A DNA stretch of 64,000 nucleotides, from NCBI GenBank assembly GCA_021413965.1, contig JAIOPI010000040.1, positions 172,947-236,946 of the forward strand, in the 5' to 3' direction. A model generated the notes under the pieces. The model did not search any database, had not been told where the DNA came from, and was given only the letters and a program-made list of their open reading frames with translations. This stretch comes from Lentisphaerota bacterium. Lineage in GTDB: Bacteria > Verrucomicrobiota > Kiritimatiellia > UBA8416 > JAIOPI01. Made by a program: the position numbers and the translations under genes. Shown piece after piece: positions 1 to 7,959 of the stretch (positions are counted from its first letter, which is position 1; each line of letters begins with the position of its first letter).

Positions 1-669
1 GTGGAGATCCATGTGCTTCAGGGCGAGCGCAAGATGGCGTCTGACAACAAGACCATCGGGCGCTTCCATCTGGAAGGCATTCCGCCGGCCGCGCGCGGGG
101 TCCCCCAGATCGAAGTGGAATTCGACATCGACGCCAACGGCATCCTGAACGTGGGCGCGAAGGACCTGGGCACGGGCAAGCAGCAGAAGATCACGATTAC
201 GGCTTCCAGCGGGCTCAACGAGAAGGAAGTCAGCCAGATGGTCAAGGATGCGGAGGTTCATGCGGAAGAGGACCGCATCAAGCGCGAAGGCGTGGAGACG
301 CACAACCTGGCGGAGAACCTGGTTTACCAGACGGAGAAGGTGCTCAAGGAGAACGGGGAGAAGGTGCCCGCGGACAAGAAGGCGCGCGTGGAGTCCGCGA
401 TTGCGGACGTCAAGGCGGCGCTGAAGGCGAACGACACGGCGCAGATCAAGAGCGCGGTCGAGGCGCTGAACACGCAGATGCAGGCGGTGTCGCAGGATTT
501 GTATGCGGGGGCGCAGGGGGCGGGCGGCGCGGCCAAGGGTGGCGCGGCTGGGGGCGGTGCGGAACCGCAGGCGGAGCCCGACGCGAAGCCGAGCGGCGAC
601 GACAAGTCCGGCGTGATCGATGCGGATTTCGAGATGGTGGACGACGACAAGAAGAAGAAGCGGTCCTGA
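1..669 (+). CDS. dnaK: Chaperone DnaK (Hsp70), C-terminal part, truncated by window start
   Basis: Only the last 222 codons are present; the first codon shown is internal, not a start. The protein begins in the substrate-binding beta-sandwich of Hsp70 (IHVLQGER, then GIPPAARGVPQIEVEFDID and ANGILNV), followed by the helical lid (about residues 75-165 of the fragment), a Gly/Ala-rich linker and an acidic-basic tail ending in DADFEMVDDDKKKK. DnaK binds exposed hydrophobic segments of unfolded cytosolic proteins in an ATP cycle with DnaJ and GrpE. The gene lies 61 bases before groES in the same direction, so the chaperones may be co-transcribed. I see no CIRCE inverted repeat in that gap, which argues against local HrcA control here. 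Confidence 0.97.
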   Translation: MEIHVLQGERKMASDNKTIGRFHLEGIPPAARGVPQIEVEFDIDANGILNVGAKDLGTGKQQKITITASSGLNEKEVSQMVKDAEVHAEEDRIKREGVETHNLAENLVYQTEKVLKENGEKVPADKKARVESAIADVKAALKANDTAQIKSAVEALNTQMQAVSQDLYAGAQGAGGAAKGGAAGGGAEPQAEPDAKPSGDDKSGVIDADFEMVDDDKKKKRS

Positions 670-730
670 GGAGGCGCCAGGCACCTCGCTACAGCGGCCC
701 ATCAACAGCAAACAAGGAGAGCAGAGTAGG

Positions 731-1018
731 ATGAACATTAGACCATTGGGTGATCGCGTTCTGATCCAGCCGCTTGAGGAAAAAGAAACCAAGAAGGGCG
801 GCATCATCATCCCCGACTCGGCCAAGGAAAAGCCCCAGGAGGGCAAGGTCGTGTCCGTGGGTCCGGGGAAGAAGACGGAAGACGGCAAAATCATCCCCAT
901 GAACGTCAAGAAGAACGACAAGGTGCTGCTGCCGAAGTACGGCGGGACCGAAGTCAAGATCGATGACGTTGAGTATCAGATCGTGCGCGAGGATGACATT
1001 CTTGCCGTGATTGAGTGA
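731..1018 (+). CDS. groES: Co-chaperonin GroES (Cpn10)
   Basis: A 95-residue protein of the usual Cpn10 length. It starts MNIRPLGDRVLI and carries the mobile-loop region KETKKGGIIIPDSAKEKP, the VVSVGPGK strand and the C-terminal YQIVREDDILAVIE. GroES forms the heptameric lid of the GroEL folding chamber in the cytosol. The ATG at 731 is chosen over upstream in-frame codons because the conserved N terminus begins there and AAGGAGAG lies just upstream. groEL follows 46 bases downstream with its own AAGGAG site, a standard groESL operon. Confidence 0.97.
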   Translation: MNIRPLGDRVLIQPLEEKETKKGGIIIPDSAKEKPQEGKVVSVGPGKKTEDGKIIPMNVKKNDKVLLPKYGGTEVKIDDVEYQIVREDDILAVIE

Positions 1019-1064
1019 AGCTTGTTCGTGACGCGGTCGTGGACCGCGACTAAGGAGAATTGCA

Positions 1065-2714
1065 ATGGCTGACAAAGGGAAAATGCTGAAGTACAACACC
1101 GAGGCGCGGCAGGCCATTCTGGCCGGCGTCTGCAAGTTGAGCGACGCGGTCAAGGTCACGCTGGGCCCTGCAGGGCGCAACGTGATTTTGGACAAGAGCT
1201 TCGGCTCGCCGACGATCACCAAGGACGGCGTGACGGTGGCCAAGGAAATCGATCTGCCCGACCGCTTTGAGAACATGGGCGCGCAGATGGTCCGCGAAGT
1301 CGCGAGCAAGACGAGCGACACGGCGGGCGACGGGACGACGACGGCGACGCTGCTGGCCGAAGCGATTTATCGCGAAGGTCTGAAGAACGTCACCGCCGGT
1401 GCCAACCCGATGAGCCTGAAGCGCGGGATCGACAAGGCCGTGACGGCGGTCGTGGAAGCGATCAGCAAGCAGGCCAAGAAGGTCAAGGAGCACACCGAGA
1501 TCGCCCAGGTGGCCACCATTTCGGCCAACGGCGACACCGAGATCGGCAACAAGATTGCCGACGCGATGGACAAGGTGGGCAAGGACGGCACGATCACGGT
1601 CGAGGAAGCGAAGACGATCGAGACGACGCTGGACGTGGTGGAAGGGATGCAGTTCGACAAGGGCTACCTCTCGCCGTACTTCGTCACCGATTCCGAAGGC
1701 ATGGAAGCAGTGCTGGAGGATGCGTACCTGCTGATCCACGAGAAGAAGATTTCGAGCCTGCAGGACCTGCTGCCGTTGCTGCAGAACGTGGCAAAGGCTG
1801 GCAAGCCGTTGCTGATCATTGCCGAAGAGGTTGAGGGCGAGGCCCTGGCCACGCTGGTGGTGAACCGTCTGCGCGGCACGCTGCAGTGCTGTGCGGTGAA
1901 GGCGCCGGGCTTCGGCGACCGCCGCAAGGCCATGATGGAAGATATCGCGATCCTGACGGGCGGCCGCTGCCTGACCGAGGATCTCGGCATCAAGCTCGAG
2001 AACGTGAAGCTGGAGGACCTGGGCCGCGCGAAGAAGATCACGGTGGACAAGGAAAACACCACGATCGTCGAAGGCGCCGGCAAGACCTCGGACATCCAGG
2101 GTCGCGTGGCGCAGATCAAGCGCCAGATCGACGAGACGACGTCGGATTACGACCGCGAGAAGCTGCAGGAACGGCTGGCGAAGCTGGCGGGCGGCGTGGC
2201 GGTGATCAACGTCGGGGCGGCGACCGAGAGCGAGATGAAGGAAAAGAAGGCGCGCGTGGAAGACGCGTTGCATGCAACCCGTGCCGCGGTGGAAGAAGGC
2301 GTGGTGGCGGGCGGTGGCGTGGCGCTGTTGCGCGCTCAGCCGGTGCTGGACAAGCTGGCGGCGACGGGTGACGAGGCGATTGGCGTGCAGATCGTGCGCC
2401 GGGCGCTGGAGTATCCGCTGCGTCAGCTCGTGAGCAATGCGGGCGTGGAAGGTGCGCTGATCGTCGAGGAAGTCAAAAAGGGCAAGGGCAGCTACGGGTT
2501 CAACGTGGCGACGGGCCTGTACTCCGACCTGATCAAGGACGGCGTGCTGGATCCGGCCAAGGTGACCCGTTCGGCGCTGCAGAATGCGGCGAGCATCGCG
2601 GGCCTGCTGCTGACGACCGAGTGCATGGTCACCGAGATCCCGTCGGACGACAAGCCGGCAGCGGGTGGCGGTGGTCACGGGCACGGCGGCGGCATGGGCG
2701 ACATGGGCATGTGA
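1065..2714 (+). CDS. groEL: Chaperonin GroEL (Cpn60)
   Basis: A 549-residue protein, full length for the family. Visible signatures are VTLGPAGRNVILDKSFGSPTI, the ATP-binding DGTTTAT near residue 87, the substrate-binding apical domain, AAVEEGVVAGGGVALL near residue 405, and a Gly/Met/His-rich tail ending GGGMGDMGM. It makes the double-ring folding cage that works with GroES. It is transcribed with groES and closed by a perfect 12-bp hairpin with a T run directly after the stop. Confidence 0.98.
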   Translation: MADKGKMLKYNTEARQAILAGVCKLSDAVKVTLGPAGRNVILDKSFGSPTITKDGVTVAKEIDLPDRFENMGAQMVREVASKTSDTAGDGTTTATLLAEAIYREGLKNVTAGANPMSLKRGIDKAVTAVVEAISKQAKKVKEHTEIAQVATISANGDTEIGNKIADAMDKVGKDGTITVEEAKTIETTLDVVEGMQFDKGYLSPYFVTDSEGMEAVLEDAYLLIHEKKISSLQDLLPLLQNVAKAGKPLLIIAEEVEGEALATLVVNRLRGTLQCCAVKAPGFGDRRKAMMEDIAILTGGRCLTEDLGIKLENVKLEDLGRAKKITVDKENTTIVEGAGKTSDIQGRVAQIKRQIDETTSDYDREKLQERLAKLAGGVAVINVGAATESEMKEKKARVEDALHATRAAVEEGVVAGGGVALLRAQPVLDKLAATGDEAIGVQIVRRALEYPLRQLVSNAGVEGALIVEEVKKGKGSYGFNVATGLYSDLIKDGVLDPAKVTRSALQNAASIAGLLLTTECMVTEIPSDDKPAAGGGGHGHGGGMGDMGM

Positions 2715-2728
2715 GCCGGTAACAAGGT

Positions 2729-2757
2729 TTGACTTGTGCGGACGGGGCGCCTAACAT
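2729..2757 (+). promoter_or_regulatory. Sigma70-like promoter overlapping the groEL terminator
   Basis: TTGACT (2729-2734), a 17-base spacer, and TAACAT (2752-2757). The match is good at both hexamers with ideal spacing. It points at rpoZ, whose start at 2790 is about 26 bases from the expected initiation point. The -10 hexamer is exactly the loop of the groEL terminator hairpin. Prediction from sequence only. Confidence 0.55.
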
Positions 2758-2776
2758 GCGCCCCGTCCGTTTTTTT
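2739..2776 (+). terminator. Intrinsic terminator of groESL
   Basis: A perfect 12-bp stem (CGGACGGGGCGC at 2739-2750 with GCGCCCCGTCCG at 2758-2769), a 7-base loop CTAACAT, and a run of seven T (2770-2776). It begins 25 bases after the groEL stop. A textbook Rho-independent terminator. Confidence 0.9.
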
Positions 2777-2789
2777 GGAGGATTGTACT

Positions 2790-3014
2790 TTGAATGTTGA
2801 GCTTCTAGATGCGGCCAAAGCGCGGGTGCCCAGCATCCCGGTTCTGATCAACATGGTTTCCAAGCGCGTGAAGCAGCTGAACGCGGGACTCCGTCCCTAC
2901 GTCAAGCCGCTGAGTGCCGACGAGGAGAAGCTGGATATCGCGTTGCGTGAAATTGCGGAAGGCAAGCTGATCGCCGAGATGGATTTCGCCGCCACGGCTC
3001 AAGAGGAGCGGTAA
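2790..3014 (+). CDS. rpoZ: RNA polymerase omega subunit
   Basis: A 74-residue protein starting at a TTG preceded by GGAGG at 2777-2781. A longer reading from 2736 would run through the groEL terminator, so the TTG is preferred. The sequence LDAAKARVPSIPVLINMVSK and the later DIALREIAEGKL match the conserved omega core, where the usual pattern is a helix reading (A/S)xRxxQL followed by ALxEIxxGKI. Omega assists assembly and stability of RNA polymerase. A likely promoter lies in the preceding terminator. smpB follows 57 bases on. The family is small and divergent, so the call rests on the DIALREIAEGKL motif and length. Confidence 0.8.
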   Translation: MNVELLDAAKARVPSIPVLINMVSKRVKQLNAGLRPYVKPLSADEEKLDIALREIAEGKLIAEMDFAATAQEER

Positions 3015-3071
3015 TCCGCATCCGGCGTCCGGTCGCGGCTGGACCTCCCGGATCGTTTCAAGGAGCTCGCC

Positions 3072-3542
3072 ATGGGCTCCCAGGCCCGTAAAGAAACGTC
3101 GGTACTGGCCTCCAATCGCAAGGCCCGCCACGATTTCCACATCCTGAACCGGGTGGAAGCGGGGATCGAGCTGCGCGGGACGGAGGTCAAGTCGCTGCGG
3201 GCCGGCCAGGCCAATCTCACCGGAGCGTACGCGCGGGCGGAAAACGGTCAGATGTGGCTCTACCACCTGACCATTCCGGCCTACGAGTTCGGGAACCAGT
3301 TCAACCACGACCCGGAGCGGGTGCGTCGCTTACTGCTGCACAAGCATGAGATCGACCGCCTGTCGGCGCTGGTCGAGCAGCAGGGCCAGACGCTGGTGCC
3401 GCTCGGGCTGTTTCTGAAGAACGGTCGCGTCAAGGTTGACCTGGGGATCTGCAAGGGCAAGACGCACGGGGACCAGCGCGAGACGCTGCGTCGGCGCACG
3501 GCGGACCGGGAAGCCCAGCGCGCGATCGCGGCACGGAAGTAG
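3072..3542 (+). CDS. smpB: SsrA-binding protein SmpB
   Basis: 156 residues, the usual SmpB size. Conserved elements are NRKARHDFHI near residue 15, GIELRGTEVKSLRAGQANL (the tmRNA-binding beta-barrel), KNGRVKVDLGICKGK, and a basic C-terminal tail that in known SmpB enters the ribosomal A site. SmpB delivers tmRNA to stalled ribosomes for trans-translation. AAGGAG precedes the ATG. No ssrA (tmRNA) gene is visible nearby. Confidence 0.96.
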   Translation: MGSQARKETSVLASNRKARHDFHILNRVEAGIELRGTEVKSLRAGQANLTGAYARAENGQMWLYHLTIPAYEFGNQFNHDPERVRRLLLHKHEIDRLSALVEQQGQTLVPLGLFLKNGRVKVDLGICKGKTHGDQRETLRRRTADREAQRAIAARK

Positions 3543-3606
3543 CGGGTGAACGGCGCTTGCCATCGCCCAGGGCAAAGGCGACAATAGCCAGGGAATGGAG
3601 TTCTCC

Positions 3607-3825
3607 ATGATGCATTCGATGACACCGTTTCTGGCGTGGGGTGTGGGGTCGCAGGAAGTGCTGATCCTGCTGTTCGTGATCCTGCTCCTGTTCGGCGGCA
3701 AGAAGCTGCCTGAACTGGCGCGTTCGCTGGGACGCAGCCTGAGCGAGTTCAAGAAAGGCCGTGAAGACGGCGCCCGGGACGCCCTTCCGGACAAGAAGGA
3801 CGACGACACCAGTCGTCAGTCCTGA
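3607..3825 (+). CDS. tatA: Sec-independent translocase subunit TatA/TatE
   Basis: 72 residues from the ATG at 3607, which has TGGAG six bases upstream; an ATG at 3595 is an alternative. The protein has one N-terminal membrane helix (QEVLILLFVILLLFGGKKLP), the GGKKLPELARSLG hinge and amphipathic helix, and a charged tail, the standard TatA layout. TatA oligomers form the pore of the twin-arginine pathway for folded proteins. tatB and tatC are not in the window. A Tat client candidate is the ferredoxin-like protein at 44718. The 3' end overlaps the convergent gene at 3816 by 10 bases. Confidence 0.9.
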   Translation: MMHSMTPFLAWGVGSQEVLILLFVILLLFGGKKLPELARSLGRSLSEFKKGREDGARDALPDKKDDDTSRQS

Positions 3826-4568
3826 GCCGCGGGGGCCGCGAGTGGCGGCAGCGCGAAGCTCGGAGCCGAGTCCGTTGCCGCCGCGTTGACGGTGGCCGGC
3901 TCGGTGGGCACGATGCCATCCAGACCTTTGGCGATGGACCGATTCACCGTGGCGAGCAGGTCTTCCAGGGATGAGTTCCACGCGTCTTCAGGATGGGCCG
4001 CCACGTATTGTTCGAGCACGACGCGGGCCTCCGTGAGCTTGCCGAGCTGCTGCAGGCAGCGCCCCTGGCCCAGGACGGCCTGCGCGGTCAGGAAATGCTC
4101 CGGGTTTGCGGCCGCAAACTCCCGAAAGCCGGCGAGTGCATCCTGCGTGCGGCCCTGGGCCTCTGCGCATTGCCATACGCCCAGCAGTGCGGCGGCGGCG
4201 AACTCGTGCTGCGGGAACCGGGCCGTGAAGGCGTCATACTTGTCCTTGGCGAGCGCGTAGTTGCCGGACGAGAAATAGCCGTGGGCAATTTTCAGCAGCG
4301 CCAGGGGGGCGGCGGGCGAGTTTCCATAGTCGCTGACCACGCGTTCGAGATCATCGAGGGAGCGGGCGGACGACAGGAGCATGAGGGCATCGCGCTGGGC
4401 ATTGGCTTTCTGGCCGCGGTAGAAGGAAATGCCCAGCACGGCGACGAGCGCAATCCCGACGCCAACGGCCACGGGCATGGCGTACTGCTTGATTATCTCC
4501 AGCGGTTCGTGCAATTCGTGGGGAAGTCCCGGCTGCGGGGCTTCCGCTCCTGTCGCGATCGTGCTCAT
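3816..4568 (-). CDS. Membrane-anchored tetratricopeptide-repeat protein (YfgM-like)
   Basis: 250 residues, starting at an ATG with GAGGAGG close upstream. Residues 1-25 are cytosolic, a single membrane helix follows (about 30-50, MPVAVGVGIALVAVLGISFY), and the rest is a helical domain with TPR-like pairs: ALLKIAHGYFSSGNYALAKDKY near residues 95-115, then FAAAALLGVWQCAEAQGRTQDALA and FLTAQAVLGQGRCLQQLGKLTEA. An Ala/Pro-rich tail closes it. The arrangement resembles the YfgM/TPR_21 group, which assists secretion and envelope assembly, but no specific partner can be read here. It runs convergent to tatA. Confidence 0.75.
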   Translation of the reverse strand: MSTIATGAEAPQPGLPHELHEPLEIIKQYAMPVAVGVGIALVAVLGISFYRGQKANAQRDALMLLSSARSLDDLERVVSDYGNSPAAPLALLKIAHGYFSSGNYALAKDKYDAFTARFPQHEFAAAALLGVWQCAEAQGRTQDALAGFREFAAANPEHFLTAQAVLGQGRCLQQLGKLTEARVVLEQYVAAHPEDAWNSSLEDLLATVNRSIAKGLDGIVPTEPATVNAAATDSAPSFALPPLAAPAAQD

Positions 4569-4727
4569 GCAACCTCCTCGAAAAGTGACGCGCGGCATTA
4601 AAGCACAGGGCCGCGGCGTGGGCCAGCAGAAAGGCTGCAGACGCATTCCAACTTGCAGGCACTGGCTGCAGGGGGTATTGCTTCTGACTGCGCCCGCGCG
4701 ACGTGCCGGGACGCAGGGAGGCGGCCT

Positions 4728-5474
4728 GTGGGGATTCTGAAGCTGGGTGTGAACATCGATCATGTGGCCACGGTGCGCCAGGCCCGGCGCACGGTGTATC
4801 CGGACGTCGTCGAGGCGGCGAGGCTCTGCGAAGGGGCTGGCGCCCACGGCATCACCGTGCACCTGCGCGAGGACCGCCGGCATATTCAGGATGCGGATGT
4901 ATCAGCGCTGCGCCAAGGCATCCGCACCCGGCTGAATCTGGAAATGGCCGTGGCGGCGGAGATCGTGGCCATCGCATGCGCCGTGCGTCCCGATGAGGCC
5001 TGCCTGGTGCCGGAACGGCGCGCGGAACTCACCACGGAAGGCGGGCTGGACGTGGCGGGCCACCGCGAGGCGATGCGCGCGACGGTGCGCACGCTGACGG
5101 ACGCGGGCATCGTCGTCAGCCTGTTCATTGATCCGGATCCTGCCCAGCTGGATGCGGCGGCCGCGGTGGGCGCGCCGTACGTCGAGCTGCACACGGGGAC
5201 GTACTGTGATGCGAGGGGGGCGAGTGCCGAGCGGGAGCTGCGGCGGCTGATCGCGGCGGCGCGGCACGCGCACGGGCTCGGGCTGCGCGTCAACGCCGGG
5301 CACGGAATCAACCTGGACAATCTGGCGGGCATCCTACAGATGCCGCACCTCGACACGCTGAACATCGGACACAGTCTCGTGGCGCGGGCGATCATGGTGG
5401 GGATGGGGCGGGCGGTGGAGGAGATGCTGGGGGCCATGGCGGCCTATCGCGGCGGACAGGCGGCGTCAGCATGA
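4728..5474 (+). CDS. pdxJ: Pyridoxine 5'-phosphate synthase
   Basis: 248 residues from a GTG with GGGAGG six bases upstream. PdxJ condenses 1-deoxyxylulose 5-phosphate with 3-amino-2-oxopropyl phosphate to pyridoxine 5'-phosphate, the last ring-closing step of the DXP-dependent vitamin B6 route. Motifs seen are GVNIDHVATVRQARR at the N terminus, ITVHLREDRRHI, LNLEMA, VSLFIDPD, VELHTGTY and VNAGHGIN, which are the phosphate- and substrate-binding loops of its TIM barrel. The stop overlaps the start of the next gene by four bases (ATGA), so the two are translationally coupled. Confidence 0.96.
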   Translation: MGILKLGVNIDHVATVRQARRTVYPDVVEAARLCEGAGAHGITVHLREDRRHIQDADVSALRQGIRTRLNLEMAVAAEIVAIACAVRPDEACLVPERRAELTTEGGLDVAGHREAMRATVRTLTDAGIVVSLFIDPDPAQLDAAAAVGAPYVELHTGTYCDARGASAERELRRLIAAARHAHGLGLRVNAGHGINLDNLAGILQMPHLDTLNIGHSLVARAIMVGMGRAVEEMLGAMAAYRGGQAASA

Positions 5475-7039
5475 AAGTGGTTTCAGCCGAACAGATGCGT
5501 CAGCTCGATGCGCTTGCGAGCGCCGATTACGGGGTGCCGGGCGAGGAGTTGATGGAGCGCGCCGGGCGTGGCGTGGCCTTGATGGTGGACGATCTGGCCC
5601 GGCTGGCGGGGTTCAGTAACGCACCGGTTCGGCTCGTGGCGGGGCGCGGCAACAACGGTGGCGATGTCTTCGTGGCAGCACGGCATCTCCACGACATGGG
5701 GTACCGGCTGGACGTCTGGCTGGCCGGCGAGCGCCGCCGGGTTTCCGGGCACGCGGCGAAGCACCTGGAACTCATGCGCACCGCCGGCATCAATGTCGAA
5801 GAAGTGCCAACGCCCCAGGATTGGGAGGAGTTGACGGCGACCTACGAGGGCGGGCAGGGCGTGGTGGTGGACGGCGTACTGGGTACCGGGCTGCGCGGGC
5901 CGGCGCGTGGGCTGGCGGCCGGCGCCATCCAGTTTGTGAACATGCTGGGCGAGAGCGGCCCGGTGGTGGCCGTCGATATTCCATCGGGGCTCGATGCGGA
6001 CACAGGGGCGGCGGAAGCTGACACGGTGCGCGCCGATTTGACGGTCACCATGGGGCTTCCCAAGCGAGGCCTCGTGGCGCCGCAGGCGGTGGAATACGTG
6101 GGCTCGGCCGAAGTCATCGATATCGGCATTCCGGACGAAGTGGTGGCCAAGCTGGACAGCGACCTCGATCTGACCACGGCGATGGATGCACGGGACTGGC
6201 TGCCGCGCCGTCCGCGCGCGAGTCACAAGGGCGACTACGGTCACGCGCTGGTGGTGGCCGGCGCTGCGGGCTATGCGGGTGCGGCGATTCTGGCGGCGCG
6301 CGCGGCGATCCGTTCTGGTGTCGGGTTGGTCACGGTTCTGGTGCCGGAGGGGATTGCCGGCGTGGTGGCGTCCGCCGTGCCTGAGGCCATGGTGCACGCG
6401 GTGCGTCAATCCGCCAGCGGTTCGCCGGCGGGGGATGCGCTCACGCACTGGGGGCGCCGACTGCAGGAATTCGACGCCGTGCTGGTCGGGCCAGGCATCA
6501 CGGCATGTGAGGATAGCCGGGGGCTGGTGACGGATTTGCTGAAGACCTGCCGCGGGGCGCTGGTGCTCGACGCCGACGCGTTGAACGTGCTCGGCACGGA
6601 CGTGGCGCGGGTGCGGGAGAGCGGTGCGCACGTGGTGGTGACACCGCACCCCGGCGAGATGGCGCGCCTGTTGGGCGTCAATGCAGCCGCGGTGCAGGCC
6701 GACCGTTTTGCCACGGCGCGACGCGCCGCCGAAGCCCTGGGGGCCGTGGTGGTATTGAAGGGCGCGGGGACGCTCGTGGCGGCCAAGGGGCAGCCGCTCA
6801 GCGTGAATCTGACCGGCAATCCGGGCATGGCCTGTGGCGGGATGGGAGATGTGCTGGCCGGCCTGCTGACTGGGCTTCTGGCACAGCGCATTCCGCCGTT
6901 CGCCGCCGCGCGCCTGGCGGCCTACCTGCATGGACGCGCCGGTGATCGCGTAGCGTGGACCACGTCCCAGGCCGGCATGACGGCGGGCGATGTCGTCGAC
7001 GCCATTGCGCACGGATTTTCGGATCTCACGCTGCGCTAG
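5471..7039 (+). CDS. nnrD/nnrE: Bifunctional NAD(P)H-hydrate repair enzyme (epimerase + dehydratase)
   Basis: 522 residues with two domains. The N-terminal YjeF_N part (about 1-220, with GRGNNGGDVFVAARHL and VAVDIPSGLDADTG) is the epimerase interconverting S- and R-NAD(P)HX. The C-terminal ribokinase-like part (about 230-515, with GDYGHALVVAGAAGYAGAA, VVTPHPGEMARLLG and GNPGMACGGMGDVLAG) is the ADP/ATP-dependent dehydratase that restores NAD(P)H. The fused order is the common bacterial one and the length is normal. It overlaps pdxJ by four bases; the pairing with vitamin B6 synthesis is positional only. Confidence 0.95.
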   Translation: MKVVSAEQMRQLDALASADYGVPGEELMERAGRGVALMVDDLARLAGFSNAPVRLVAGRGNNGGDVFVAARHLHDMGYRLDVWLAGERRRVSGHAAKHLELMRTAGINVEEVPTPQDWEELTATYEGGQGVVVDGVLGTGLRGPARGLAAGAIQFVNMLGESGPVVAVDIPSGLDADTGAAEADTVRADLTVTMGLPKRGLVAPQAVEYVGSAEVIDIGIPDEVVAKLDSDLDLTTAMDARDWLPRRPRASHKGDYGHALVVAGAAGYAGAAILAARAAIRSGVGLVTVLVPEGIAGVVASAVPEAMVHAVRQSASGSPAGDALTHWGRRLQEFDAVLVGPGITACEDSRGLVTDLLKTCRGALVLDADALNVLGTDVARVRESGAHVVVTPHPGEMARLLGVNAAAVQADRFATARRAAEALGAVVVLKGAGTLVAAKGQPLSVNLTGNPGMACGGMGDVLAGLLTGLLAQRIPPFAAARLAAYLHGRAGDRVAWTTSQAGMTAGDVVDAIAHGFSDLTLR

Positions 7040-7098
7040 CGGACGGGCGAATCGAGGCGCAGTCCCCGGCTTTCCGCGTTCGCGCCTTGGGTCGGCGG

Positions 7099-7127
7099 TT
7101 GACGGGGTCGCGCACCCGGCCTATAGT
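7099..7127 (+). promoter_or_regulatory. Sigma70-like promoter for the HAD-like gene
   Basis: TTGACG (7099-7104), 17-base spacer, TATAGT (7122-7127). Transcription would start near 7134, about 33 bases before the GTG start at 7167. Strong consensus match. Confidence 0.6.
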
Positions 7128-7166
7128 GCGCCTTTAACAGGACGATCAGCAGGAGGAGGACGCGTC

Positions 7167-7874
7167 GTGGGTGATGGCAAGGATTCGGCAGGACGGGATG
7201 AGGGTGGTAAGGCTGTGCGGCGGGCTGTGCTCTTTGAACTTGAGCATGTGGCAGTCGGCGGCCGGCAGATCAAATTCGACCTTTTGAAGGCGGCGCTGAA
7301 GACTCAGCGGGTGGACCTGTCTGAGGCGCTTTTCAGCCGGTACTGCCTGCACCGGGTGCCCAAGGAGGGGCTCAAAGCCTTGCTGAAGTCCACGGGAAAG
7401 AGCGGCTTTGCCGAGGTCTGGGAGCGCTACGCGGCGGGCCTTGTCGAGGCCTTCAGCAGCCCGCGTCTCAAGCTGGAGCCCGTCTGTGAGATGATTTTGA
7501 AAACGTCGCGCAAACTCAATGCCCGGCTGGGCGCCTTGAGCAGTCTTGACGCGGCGACGACTGAAACGCTGGCCCGGCAGCTTGACCTGGGCGCACACGG
7601 TGTCGTGCTGCATCTCATTTCGCAGGAAGACACACGGACGTACAGTGGCGATCACTGGCTGCATCTGGCCCGCAAGGTGGATACCCTGCCGCGCAAGTGT
7701 CTGACCATTTGCACGCAGTCCGATTCGTGCCGGGCCGCGATTGCGGCGCGCCTGCGGTGCGTGGGGCTGCCCGACATCTACACGTCGTTCGAGGATTTCG
7801 GCGGCGCCGATTACGTGGGCGAGTCGCTGACGGCGGCGGTGTTCGAAAATCTGCTGACCGGCGGCGACGAATAG
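7167..7874 (+). CDS. HAD-like protein lacking the catalytic aspartates
   Basis: 235 residues from a GTG with AGGAGGAGGA upstream. The opening AVLFELEHVAVGGR sits where haloacid-dehalogenase hydrolases have the hhhhDxDG nucleophile motif, but here the two acidic positions are Glu (FELE). The helical cap region (30-125) and a C-terminal part with KCLTICTQSDSCRAAIAARL and a late GGADYVG follow the HAD order. The conserved Lys/Asp of motifs III-IV are not clear. I read it as a non-catalytic or altered HAD relative. It has its own promoter and lies before mazG. Function unknown; the HAD assignment itself is moderate. Confidence 0.55.
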   Translation: MGDGKDSAGRDEGGKAVRRAVLFELEHVAVGGRQIKFDLLKAALKTQRVDLSEALFSRYCLHRVPKEGLKALLKSTGKSGFAEVWERYAAGLVEAFSSPRLKLEPVCEMILKTSRKLNARLGALSSLDAATTETLARQLDLGAHGVVLHLISQEDTRTYSGDHWLHLARKVDTLPRKCLTICTQSDSCRAAIAARLRCVGLPDIYTSFEDFGGADYVGESLTAAVFENLLTGGDE

Positions 7875-7959
7875 TCGGTCTGCCGCGCTTGACGATGCCG
7901 CGAGGGGCGGGCTCGGGACTCCGGGCCGGTCCCCCGACGCAGCCCGCGAGGAGCTACCC

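Noticed and set aside
669..731. CIRCE operator before groES
   Set aside because: No TTAGCACTC/GAGTGCTAA inverted repeat is present in the gap.
1050..2684. Long open frame on the minus strand opposite groEL
   Set aside because: It mirrors the GroEL frame in high-GC sequence, is rich in His, Arg and Leu with no domain, and groEL is certain.
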